Made by a program: the position numbers and the translations under genes. From JAVVEH01 sp032251435 (GTDB lineage: Bacteria; Verrucomicrobiota; Lentisphaeria; Oligosphaerales; MVZH01): 64,000 nt of DNA. A model generated the notes under the pieces. That model was not told the origin of the DNA. It saw only the letters and a program-made list of their open reading frames with translations, and searched no databases. Positions 52,704-60,877 of the stretch are shown here, piece by piece (position 1 is the first letter of the stretch; every line of letters begins with the position of its first letter). Where the stretch lies: assembly GCA_032251435.1 (NCBI GenBank), contig JAVVEH010000002.1, positions 113,872 to 177,871 of the forward strand, read 5' to 3'.

Positions 52704-54239
52704 ATGACCACACAGGATATCGTTCAAAAATTATGGAATCTCTGCGACGTATTGCGTGATGATGGGATCACCTATCACCAATACGTCACCGAGCTGACCT
52801 ATCTGCTGTTTCTGAAAATGGCCAAGGAAACCGGGGTCGAGGACAAGATTCCCGAGGGCTACCGCTGGGACGATCTCACCCGGCGCAAGGGCATCGAACT
52901 CAAAAAATTCTACGAAGAACTCCTGCGCGATCTGGGCGGCGACAAATCGAAAGGGCGAATCAAGGAAATCTACACCAACGCCCGAACCGACATCCAGCAC
53001 CCGGTCAACCTGGCCAAGTTGATCTCGGAAATCAACAAACTCGACTGGTATGAAGCCAAAAAGGAAGGTCTCGGCGATCTCTACGAAGGCCTGCTCGAAA
53101 AAAATGCCAACGAGAAAAAATCCGGCGCCGGCCAATACTTCACGCCGCGTCCCCTGATCGATTCCATGGTCCGGCTCGTCAAACCCAAACTGGGTGAACG
53201 CTGCTTCGACCCGGCCGCCGGCACCTTCGGTTTTATGATCGCCGCCAATCAGTACATCGAAGGCCCGAATTCGGAGAACAAGTGGGAATGGTCCACCGCC
53301 CAGCGGAATTTCCAGCGGCAGAAAGCCTTTGCCGGGGTCGAACTGGTGCAGGACGCCCACCGCCTGGCCCTCATGAACGCCATGCTCCACGACATCGATG
53401 GCGCTCTGGTCCTGGGCGATTCCCTGTCGAGTCAGGCGGAAAAACTGAAAGACTTCGATGTCATCCTGACCAATCCGCCGTTCGGCACCAAAAAGGGCGG
53501 CGAGCAGCCGACCCGGTCCGACCTGACCTTTCCTTCTTCCAACAAGCAGCTCAACTTTCTCCAGATCATCTACCGGTCACTGAAGAAGAATGGCAAGGCC
53601 CGGGCCGCCGTGGTGATTCCGGACAATGTCCTGTTTGAAGCCGGGGTGGGCACGCAGATTCGCCGCGACCTGATGGATAAATGCGACCTGCATACCATCC
53701 TCCGACTCCCCACCGGGATTTTCTATGCCCAGGGCGTGAAGACCAATGTCCTCTTTTTCACCCGGGGAACCACCGAAAAAGACAACACCAAACATGTCTG
53801 GGTCTACGATCTGCGCAGCAACATGCCCAGCTTCGGCAAACGCACCCCGTTCAGCGAACAGCACCTGGCGCCCTTTGAAGCCGTCTACGGCGACAACCCC
53901 GACGGCTCCAGCCCCCGCAAGGAAGGAGAATGGTCGTTCATGGCGGATGGTCTTGACCAGACAGAAGAAAACTCAAGGTGGCGGTGTTTCTCCCGCGACT
54001 GGATCCGGGACACCAAGGGCGACTCGCTCGACATCTCCTGGATTAAGGATTCCGACAGTGTCGATGCCGCCAATCTGCCTGAACCCGATGTTCTCGCCGC
54101 CGAAGCCATGGGCGAACTCACCGAAGCCCTCCGCGAACTCGACGGCCTGATGACCGCCCTCGGCAAAACCGATGAAGCCGAAGCCCAGAAAACCCTCCTC
54201 GCCGAAGTGCTCGGACTGAATGAGGAGGCAGAAGAATGA
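52704..54239 (+). CDS. hsdM: Type I DNA methyltransferase subunit M
   Basis: About 511 residues. An N-terminal helical bundle (VQKLWNLCDVLRDDGITYHQ, YLLFLKMAKETG) is followed by the N6-adenine methyltransferase with FDPAAGTFGFMIAA (SAM motif) and the catalytic NPPFGTKKGG. It protects host DNA by methylating adenine at the sequence read by HsdS. The ATG at 52704 begins the conserved part; the frame opens at 52650. A short ATGA frame overlaps its stop (see findings). Confidence 0.95.
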   Translation: MTTQDIVQKLWNLCDVLRDDGITYHQYVTELTYLLFLKMAKETGVEDKIPEGYRWDDLTRRKGIELKKFYEELLRDLGGDKSKGRIKEIYTNARTDIQHPVNLAKLISEINKLDWYEAKKEGLGDLYEGLLEKNANEKKSGAGQYFTPRPLIDSMVRLVKPKLGERCFDPAAGTFGFMIAANQYIEGPNSENKWEWSTAQRNFQRQKAFAGVELVQDAHRLALMNAMLHDIDGALVLGDSLSSQAEKLKDFDVILTNPPFGTKKGGEQPTRSDLTFPSSNKQLNFLQIIYRSLKKNGKARAAVVIPDNVLFEAGVGTQIRRDLMDKCDLHTILRLPTGIFYAQGVKTNVLFFTRGTTEKDNTKHVWVYDLRSNMPSFGKRTPFSEQHLAPFEAVYGDNPDGSSPRKEGEWSFMADGLDQTEENSRWRCFSRDWIRDTKGDSLDISWIKDSDSVDAANLPEPDVLAAEAMGELTEALRELDGLMTALGKTDEAEAQKTLLAEVLGLNEEAEE

Positions 54240-54464
54240 GTAAAAGCAGGCAGAGAAGAATCGGGGCCAGCCCCGAACCCCGCCCTCCGTCGCCCAGGTG
54301 GCTAGGGAGGGCAAGCCGGGGCGTGTGGCAACGCCACCTTTTATTCGTGACTGCGTCACCCCCTCGGACTCCCCTACCTGGCATCGGGAATTCTGCCTGC
54401 GGAAGCCGCAGGCACAATCCCCGATGCGGGGGCGCTCGCTTCGCGATTGGAGGATGTTTGATAG
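54240..54464. repeat. Palindrome-rich spacer between hsdM and the DUF1016 gene
   Basis: GC-rich hairpins fill this gap, including a nested palindrome at 54381-54427 (GCATCGGG ... TGCCTGCGG-AAG-CCGCAGGCA ... CCCGATGC) and GTGGC-AAC-GCCAC near 54335. It resembles REP clusters rather than a gene. Confidence 0.6.
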
Positions 54465-55682
54465 ATGCGTAGAAAGTCAGAGCAACCAGCGCCAAAGTCC
54501 GCCGGGCAATCCGACCTCTTCGCCAGGGTCGTGAATATCCTGGAGCAAGCCCGGGGCAACGTCGTCCGCACTGTCAACAGCCAAATGGTGATTGCCTACT
54601 GGCTGATCGGGCGTGAGATTGTCGAGGAAATCCAGGCAGGCAGCGATCGTGCAGGCTACGGCAAACGCCTTCTGGCGGATCTGTCGGAAGCGTTGTCCGA
54701 GCGGTTCGGGAAGGGCTTTTCAGTGCCCAACCTGAAACTGTTCCGGCAGTTCTACCAGTCATTTCATCAACGTTCGGCAACACTTGTCAGCGGCGACCTT
54801 AGGATTAGGCAGACAGGAGTGTTTGAATTGGATACACAGTGTGTAGCCAATCTGCAACGCACTCATCCGCAGCCTGATATGGAAAATAGTACACACTGTG
54901 TACGAAATTCATCTCGCCCCCTGCATTCATCTCTTGGGTGGTCTCACTATCGGGTACTCATGCGGATCAAACGCATCGATATCCGCGACTTCTACGAGAT
55001 GGAAGCCATAGAAGGGCGGTGGAGTGTACGCGAACTCGAGCGCCAGATCAACTCATTGCTTTACGAGCGTCTTCTCAAAGCCAGAGACCCCGATGGCGTG
55101 CGTCGTGACACGCTGGCGGGTTCCGCGGATATCAAGCCCATCGACGTCATCAAAGATCCCTACGTTCTGGAGTTTCTCGACCTCCCGGAATCCCACAAAC
55201 TGGTCGAGTCGAAGATCGAGCAAGCCCTCATCGGGCGTCTGCAGGAATTCCTCCTCGAGTTGGGCACCGGCTTTGCCTTTGTCGGCCGCCAGAAGCGCCT
55301 TACCCTGGAGGGGGATCACTTCTACCCTGATCTGGTCTTCTATCACACTAAACTTAAATGTTATGTGGTCATCGATCTAAAGACCGACAAACTGACCCCG
55401 CAGGATCTCGGCCAGATGCTCATGTATGTGCATTACTACGACCGCGAAATCCGTGAAGCCGACGACAATCCCACCGTCGGGCTTATTCTGTGCACGGACA
55501 AAAACGATGCCGTCGTCGAATACGTACTCGACGACGAAAACCGGCGCATCTTCGCCTCACGCTACCAGCTCTACCTGCCAACCGAAGAGGAACTCCGCCG
55601 CGAACTCATCCACGAGCACCACCTGCTCATGGAAGAAGCCGCCATGTGGGATCTGGCTGGTGAACCGGGAACCGGTAAATGA
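54465..55682 (+). CDS. DUF1016/YhcG-family PD-(D/E)XK nuclease-like protein
   Basis: A 405-residue protein. The N-terminal DUF1016 helical region (DLFARVVNILEQARGNVVRT, VIAYWLIGREIVEEIQAGSD) is followed by a PD-(D/E)XK fold with FYPDLVFYHTKLKCYVVIDL, where D and the later K of DLKTDKLTPQDL fit the catalytic pattern. Genes of this family are frequent inside type I restriction operons, where their role is unclear. The 3' end overlaps the next gene by ATGA. Confidence 0.88.
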   Translation: MRRKSEQPAPKSAGQSDLFARVVNILEQARGNVVRTVNSQMVIAYWLIGREIVEEIQAGSDRAGYGKRLLADLSEALSERFGKGFSVPNLKLFRQFYQSFHQRSATLVSGDLRIRQTGVFELDTQCVANLQRTHPQPDMENSTHCVRNSSRPLHSSLGWSHYRVLMRIKRIDIRDFYEMEAIEGRWSVRELERQINSLLYERLLKARDPDGVRRDTLAGSADIKPIDVIKDPYVLEFLDLPESHKLVESKIEQALIGRLQEFLLELGTGFAFVGRQKRLTLEGDHFYPDLVFYHTKLKCYVVIDLKTDKLTPQDLGQMLMYVHYYDREIREADDNPTVGLILCTDKNDAVVEYVLDDENRRIFASRYQLYLPTEEELRRELIHEHHLLMEEAAMWDLAGEPGTGK

Positions 55683-56482
55683 AACAAAGCATCATCCCAA
55701 TCGAACGCATCGAGCAGGCAATCCTTATGATTCGCGGCCAGAAGGTCATGCTTGATGAAGATCTATCCACTCTATATGGTGTCGAGACGAAAGCGCTGAA
55801 TCAGGCCGTAAAACGGAATATTGATAGATTTCCCGAAGATTTTATGTTTCAGCTCACGGATGAGGAGGCAGAAGTTTTACGGTCACAAATTGTGACCTCA
55901 AAGAAAGGACGCGGCGGACGACGGACTCCACCCTATGCCTTCACCGAACAGGGAGTCGCCATGCTCTCCAGCGTGTTGCGGAGTCCGCAGGCGATCGAAC
56001 CGGTGAAGATACCGACGCATAGCGTCTTTGGAGCCGTCTTCGCCCTCGTGTGGCTACGCCGAGCCAAGGTGTCTCAGGCCTGCCTGAGCTTTCCATCGGG
56101 GCGGCCTGCCGCCCCGCCGCCGGGCCGGGGCACGGCAATTAAAAGTGGTCGCCCGCCGCGACTTGCGCCGTTGCGGGGAGCCAGGCGAACGGCACTCCAG
56201 AGAGCTTTGCTCAATGGCGGACAGGCCGACGCAAAGTCGCTTTCGACATCCCTCTGCAAACTGATGACCCCGCCCGCCAAACCCACACTGTGGGCTTTTC
56301 TTGGCGAGCGGGGGCTGAAGAATAGCACATATCTCAAGCCGAAACGTCTAGAATTTTCCTGCAACCCAGGGCGCAAGATCGGCTTCGGTGAACTCCGCGA
56401 GGAAGCCCCGCTCTACCGGACCTACCGCCCCTTGAGCGACGGCCCCGTTAGCGTGCCCGGACTGTCTGAGGAGGCGAGTTGA
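55679..56482 (+). CDS. ORF6N-domain protein with a foreign-looking C-terminal half
   Basis: A 267-residue protein. The first 100 residues are a clean ORF6N (KilA-N-like) domain: MLDEDLSTLYGVETKALNQA, NIDRFPEDFMFQLT, TPPYAFTEQGVAMLSSVLRS. In the family this is usually followed by a helical region (such as INIQIMRTFVRLR); here it turns into a Pro/Arg-rich stretch encoded by GC-rich palindromes (about 56084-56125). The gene probably has a replaced or decayed 3' half. Its start overlaps the DUF1016 stop (ATGA) and its TGA shares a base with the hsdS ATG (TGATG). Confidence 0.72.
   Translation: MKQSIIPIERIEQAILMIRGQKVMLDEDLSTLYGVETKALNQAVKRNIDRFPEDFMFQLTDEEAEVLRSQIVTSKKGRGGRRTPPYAFTEQGVAMLSSVLRSPQAIEPVKIPTHSVFGAVFALVWLRRAKVSQACLSFPSGRPAAPPPGRGTAIKSGRPPRLAPLRGARRTALQRALLNGGQADAKSLSTSLCKLMTPPAKPTLWAFLGERGLKNSTYLKPKRLEFSCNPGRKIGFGELREEAPLYRTYRPLSDGPVSVPGLSEEAS
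56084..56125. repeat. Palindrome cluster inside the ORF6N gene
   Basis: CTCAGGC-CT-GCCTGAG and GGGGCGGC-CT-GCCGCCCC stand almost side by side. Both have a CT loop and GC-rich arms, like the REP palindromes after hsdM. Confidence 0.6.
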
Positions 56483-58026
56483 TGAGTGAGGTCACAATCC
56501 CAAACGGCTGGCAAAGGTGTCTCATTGGTGAAGTTGCCGATGTAATAGGGGGAGGAACTCCCAAAGCAGGTGACCCACGCAACTTCGCTCCTCCTTCAGA
56601 AGGTTTAGCTTGGCTTACCCCGGCAGACCTAAGCGGTTATGAAGGCAAATACATTTCCCATGGCGCACGTGACTTGAGCCAAACTGGGTACGATAGCTCT
56701 GCCGCGAAACTGATGCCTGAAGGCACATTGTTGTTTAGCAGCCGTGCCCCTATCGGATACGTGGCGGTTGCCTCCAACGAGATTTGCACTAATCAGGGCT
56801 TCAAGAATTTCGTATTTCCAGAAGCTGTCGATTCTTCGTATGCTTATTATTACCTGAAGAGCATAAGACAACTGGCTGAAAGTATGGGTACGGGAACGAC
56901 TTTCAGAGAAATTTCAGGAGCAAAGGCAAAACAGATACCTTTTCTTCTCCCCCCCCTAGCCGAACAGCAGGAAATCGCCCGGCAACTGGATGATTTGCTG
57001 GCGCAAGTGGAGACCTTGAAAACCCGGCTCGACGGCATCCCCGCCATCCTCAAACGCTTCCGCCAATCCACCCTCGCCGCCGCCGTCTCCGGCAAACTCA
57101 CCGAAGAGTGGAGGAAAGAGAACCGCCTTGAAAAACAGGATAAGTCTTTGATATTGGAGAGTCGGAGACATAAATGGGAAAAAGATCAGCTTGAGAAGTT
57201 GATGGCTGCGGGTAAGGCACCCAAAAACGAGACATGGAAGAAACGCTATAAAGTCCCCCCACAGATAGAAGAGGATGATTGTTTCGAAATACCAAAATCA
57301 TGGAGCTGGAGCAATCTGGGAGAAGTTTCTTGGTCCGTAAAAGATGGGCCACATTTTAGCCCACCGTATACCGAAAGTGGTATACCTTTCATCTCAGGTG
57401 GCAATGTCCGACCAGAAGGAATTGGCTTCTCCGACACCAAATATATCTCTCCGGAATTGCATGCTGAGCTTTCCAAGCGTTGCAGACCAAACGTTGGCGA
57501 CATTCTGTACACAAAAGGTGGAACGACAGGCATTGCATATTTCAACACTGAACCCCGTGATTTCAATGTTTGGGTCCATGTTGCTGTCTTAAGGCTGGTG
57601 GATGGGGTTGATGGCAGGTTTATTCAGCATGCGTTGAATTCAAAGCATTGTTACGACCTTGCCCAAAGGTATACGCATGGTGTCGGGAACCAAGACCTTG
57701 GTCTGACACGAATGGTTAAGATTACGATTCCATTACCGCCACTCAATGAACAAACCGAAATCGTCCGCCGGGTGGAAGAGTTATTCGCCTTTGCCGACCA
57801 GATCGAACAGCGGGTCAGAGATGCCCAGACCCGGGTTGACAAGCTGACCCAATCCATCCTCGCCAAAGCCTTCCGCGGCGACCTCACCGAATCCTGGCGC
57901 GCCGCCAACCCCGACCTCATCACCGGCCAAAACTCCGCTGAAGCATTGCTGACACGGATTAAGGAGGAGCGGGAGATGTTGGTCCCGAAGAAGAGACCTA
58001 GAAATAAGAAGGAGAAGGCCAAATGA
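56482..58026 (+). CDS. hsdS: Type I restriction specificity subunit S
   Basis: A 514-residue protein with two target-recognition domains, each ending in a conserved helix: PLAEQQEIARQLDDLLAQVE and PLNEQTEIVRRVEELFAFAD, followed by the repeated FRQSTLAAAVSGKLTEEWR and LTQSILAKAFRGDLTESWR. It chooses the bipartite DNA site for the complex. The ATG at 56482 overlaps the ORF6N stop; the last codon overlaps the thsA start (ATGA). The two recognition domains differ, as expected. Confidence 0.95.
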   Translation: MSEVTIPNGWQRCLIGEVADVIGGGTPKAGDPRNFAPPSEGLAWLTPADLSGYEGKYISHGARDLSQTGYDSSAAKLMPEGTLLFSSRAPIGYVAVASNEICTNQGFKNFVFPEAVDSSYAYYYLKSIRQLAESMGTGTTFREISGAKAKQIPFLLPPLAEQQEIARQLDDLLAQVETLKTRLDGIPAILKRFRQSTLAAAVSGKLTEEWRKENRLEKQDKSLILESRRHKWEKDQLEKLMAAGKAPKNETWKKRYKVPPQIEEDDCFEIPKSWSWSNLGEVSWSVKDGPHFSPPYTESGIPFISGGNVRPEGIGFSDTKYISPELHAELSKRCRPNVGDILYTKGGTTGIAYFNTEPRDFNVWVHVAVLRLVDGVDGRFIQHALNSKHCYDLAQRYTHGVGNQDLGLTRMVKITIPLPPLNEQTEIVRRVEELFAFADQIEQRVRDAQTRVDKLTQSILAKAFRGDLTESWRAANPDLITGQNSAEALLTRIKEEREMLVPKKRPRNKKEKAK

Positions 58027-59471
58027 CTAAAGAATGCATTGATAGCAAAGTTTTTGTCAGAGACTTCACAAAAGAACTTCACAATAATAATGTTGCTGTC
58101 TTCGCCGGCGCAGGGCTTTCAATGGCTTCTGGATATGTTGATTGGACGGGGCTCTTGCGGGAAATTATTGAAGACCTGAAATTGGATCCAGAACAAGAAA
58201 CTGATCTGGTCACACTGGCGCAGTACCACTGCAACCAGGCTGGAAACAACAAGTCCGTTTTGACGCAGAGAATATTTGAGGAATTCTCGAAAACAACTGA
58301 ACCGACTGAAAACCACCGAATCCTTAGCCGCCTGCCAATTCAGACGTATTGGACTTCAAATTACGATAAACTTATTGAAACAGCAATACAAGGAGCAAAA
58401 AAAGTCCCAGATGTCAAATATACGAATAAACAACTCGCAGTCACTCGACCTGACCGTGATGTGATCGTATACAAGATGCACGGTGACGTTGAGCATGCGA
58501 GTGACGCTGTCATTTCGAAGGACGATTATGAGGAATACCCATTTAAGATGGGACCGTTCGTTACAGCTCTTCGTGGCGACCTTGTTGAGAAAACATTTCT
58601 TTTCCTGGGCTTCAGCTTCACTGACCCCAATTTAGACTATATTCTCAGCCGTGTCCGTGTTCAGTATGAGAGAAATTCACGCCAGCATTTCTGCATTCAA
58701 AGAGCTGTAACCCAGTGGTCTGGCGAATTGGATGAGGATTTTCAGAAAAGGAAATTGAAGCAAGAATATTTCATCCAGGATCTAAAGAGATTCGGAATTA
58801 AGACAGTGCTGGTGGCTGAGTATTCCGAAATAACTGAACTGCTGAAAAAGGTGGAGGAACGTTTTAAACGGAAATCTATTTTCATAGCTGGTGCTGCCCA
58901 TGATTTCTCTCCCTGGGATCAGGGGGAGGTAGAGGAGTTTTGCCACAAGCTGAGTTATAGAATATTGCAGAAGGGAAATCGTGTAGTGACCGGTTTTGGT
59001 TTGGGGGTTGGGGGGCCGGTTATTAATGGAGCCTTAGCTTATTTGAATGACAAAGACAAGACTGTGACAGATGAGCATATCATGATGCGTCCATTTCCAC
59101 AGGTGGCAACCGGCGGGACCAGCCTTGCTGACAGATGGCGAGTATACAGAGAATCGATGGTGCAGTATGCCGGAATAGCCGTATTTCTTTTCGGAAATAA
59201 GGAGCAGGGGGGAACTGTGGTACCATCTAACGGTATGAGGCAGGAATTCGAGATTGCAGTAACCGCTGGGCTCAAACCCCTTCCCGTGGGAGCCACTGGG
59301 TATATGGCCAGAGAGTTATGGAATGAAGTTCTTACCAGTTTCGATACTCACTTTCCGGGATGCACCGCAAGTTTTAGGAGTGAGTTTCAAGAATTGGGAA
59401 ATACTTCTCTTTCACTTTCCGACCTTGAGAATGTTCTGATACAACTGATTGAAAAGTTACAAAGGGGTTAA
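58023..59471 (+). CDS. thsA: Thoeris effector ThsA (SIR2 plus SLOG)
   Basis: A 482-residue protein, close to the usual ThsA length of about 476. The SIR2 NADase occupies about 1-275: GAGLSMASG (29-37) for NAD, Asn113 in WTSNYDKLIE and His153 in KMHGDVEH as the catalytic pair, which sit at nearly the same positions as in the Bacillus enzyme from memory. From about 283 a SLOG domain begins (SIFIAGAAHDFSPW, GFGLGVGGPVINGAL, VQYAGIAVFLFGN), the sensor for the cyclic ADP-ribose isomer made by ThsB. On activation it would drain NAD and stop phage. Translation is coupled to hsdS by an ATGA overlap, an unusual arrangement. Confidence 0.92.
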   Translation: MTKECIDSKVFVRDFTKELHNNNVAVFAGAGLSMASGYVDWTGLLREIIEDLKLDPEQETDLVTLAQYHCNQAGNNKSVLTQRIFEEFSKTTEPTENHRILSRLPIQTYWTSNYDKLIETAIQGAKKVPDVKYTNKQLAVTRPDRDVIVYKMHGDVEHASDAVISKDDYEEYPFKMGPFVTALRGDLVEKTFLFLGFSFTDPNLDYILSRVRVQYERNSRQHFCIQRAVTQWSGELDEDFQKRKLKQEYFIQDLKRFGIKTVLVAEYSEITELLKKVEERFKRKSIFIAGAAHDFSPWDQGEVEEFCHKLSYRILQKGNRVVTGFGLGVGGPVINGALAYLNDKDKTVTDEHIMMRPFPQVATGGTSLADRWRVYRESMVQYAGIAVFLFGNKEQGGTVVPSNGMRQEFEIAVTAGLKPLPVGATGYMARELWNEVLTSFDTHFPGCTASFRSEFQELGNTSLSLSDLENVLIQLIEKLQRG

Positions 59472-59473
59472 CA

Positions 59474-60046
59474 ATGGCAAAACGGGTATATTTCGCATTT
59501 CACTACCAAGATGTAATCGATTTCAGGGTTAACGTGGTTCGTAACCACAATGCCTTGACAACTGCCCAGAGGGCGGGTTATTTTGATGCTTCCATTTGGG
59601 AAACTGCGAAGAAGACGAGTGATCTCGCGTTGAAGCGAATGATCAATTCCGAAATGAAGAACACCAGTGTAACAGCTGTCCTGATTGGATCAGATACCTA
59701 CGCTCGGCCTTGGGTGCGCTACGAGATCTTTCACAGTATTGAGATAGGCAATAGTCTGATCGGAATCCACATCAACTCAGTGAAAGGAAAGGATGGCCGG
59801 ACGAAGACAAACGGCCCGAATCCCTTTGATCACTTGGGGCTTCAAATAAGCGAAGATGGAAAGACTGGAAGTCCAACTGTGTGGACGGGAAGCAAGTGGG
59901 TCTATTTCTTAAAACACGATTCCTTCACGATCAAACAGATGCCGGAATCCCAGCGAGGGAAGAACTTCAAGCTGTCGAAGTGGTTTAACACCAAGGACTG
60001 GATCACCAATAACGGGCATGTGAATTTTAAAAATTGGATTAGTTGA
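59474..60046 (+). CDS. thsB: Thoeris TIR protein ThsB
   Basis: A 190-residue TIR-like protein of the DUF1863/MTH538 type: RVYFAFHYQDVIDFRVNVVR at the start (typical of ThsB), and the likely catalytic Glu84 in ARPWVRYEIFHSIE. It senses phage and converts NAD to a cyclic ADP-ribose isomer that switches on ThsA (known of type I Thoeris). It starts 2 bases after thsA and is AT-richer than the hsd genes. No signal or membrane part. Confidence 0.9.
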   Translation: MAKRVYFAFHYQDVIDFRVNVVRNHNALTTAQRAGYFDASIWETAKKTSDLALKRMINSEMKNTSVTAVLIGSDTYARPWVRYEIFHSIEIGNSLIGIHINSVKGKDGRTKTNGPNPFDHLGLQISEDGKTGSPTVWTGSKWVYFLKHDSFTIKQMPESQRGKNFKLSKWFNTKDWITNNGHVNFKNWIS

Positions 60047-60067
60047 TCGCCAATCCAAGGAAAGACA

Positions 60068-60604
60068 ATGGCATTTATTACAAGAGCTCAGATTGAGCGA
60101 TACGAGCGTGGTTTCTCGGTCGCAAACGAATATATAGCAACAGTACAAAGGAGCGCCGCAGCTCGGAATGCTGCTTCAGCGGATACGACGATATTCCTCA
60201 GCCACAGCCATAAAGATCGAGAACTCATTGAGCCCGCAATTGCGTTTCTTCGGAGCCATGGTGTTAGTGTGTATGTTGATTGGACTGACGAAGGAATGCC
60301 CGATGTTGTATCGGGTGAAACTGCGAAAAAGATTAAAGAGAAGATCCGCGAGCAAAGAAAGTTTCTCGTGATGGTTACCGAGAACTCGAAGGACTCACGA
60401 TGGGTTCCGTGGGAACTAGGCTTTGCCGATCCAGTGAAAGGCATGGATCACATCGCCACCTTCCCAATCGCTGAGAAATCTGATTTCGTACAGAATGAAT
60501 ACATGAAGATCTACCCCAAAATCTATTTCATCACTAACACCTGGTATGTCTGGCGGCAAGATCCATCAGGTCTTACTAAATTAAGTGAATGGTTGGCCAG
60601 ATAA
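60068..60604 (+). CDS. Second TIR-domain protein of the Thoeris operon
   Basis: A 178-residue protein with a 35-residue helical N-terminus then a canonical TIR: TTIFLSHSHKDRELIEPAIA, LRSHGVSVYVDW, and Glu116 in RWVPWELGFAD. It differs from ThsB in sequence and may act as a second sensor with other phage specificity. AAGGAAAG lies before the ATG, and the gap to thsB is 21 bases. It ends the defence operon; a 270-base gap follows. Confidence 0.85.
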   Translation: MAFITRAQIERYERGFSVANEYIATVQRSAAARNAASADTTIFLSHSHKDRELIEPAIAFLRSHGVSVYVDWTDEGMPDVVSGETAKKIKEKIREQRKFLVMVTENSKDSRWVPWELGFADPVKGMDHIATFPIAEKSDFVQNEYMKIYPKIYFITNTWYVWRQDPSGLTKLSEWLAR

Positions 60605-60877
60605 CCCAATTCTCATGCCCACACCTAGAGAACACAGAACCGGCCATCCTCCTTCGTCCTCTGGCCATGGCGGACAGGAGCCCTTTAGAGAATTGAGTAA
60701 GTCATAAAGCCGGGTCCTCTGATTTGCTTTTATCGGGGATATAGAAAATCCAATGCAGTTGGTGCGGATTCCGCAAAAGCGAGATGAAATTCAGAATGAA
60801 ACGGCCCTGCTTTTGAAGCACAGTTTTTACACAGGTAGTGGTACAGAAGGTAGTCTAACCCAATAAAGAGTATTCTA
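60605..60877. other. Intergenic region between TIR and kinase genes
   Basis: About 270 bases containing repeat copy A and no gene. The kinase promoter should lie in the AT-rich part after 60800, but no clear boxes are seen. Confidence 0.4.
60703..60783. repeat. Intergenic repeat, copy A
   Basis: AAAGCCGGGTCCTCTGATTTGC begins a block with a stem CTCTGAT/ATCGGGG (with G-U pairs), then AGAAAATCCAATGCAG and the palindrome TGCGGA-T-TCCGCA. Compare 62296 and 63246. It lies between the TIR gene and the kinase. Confidence 0.75.
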
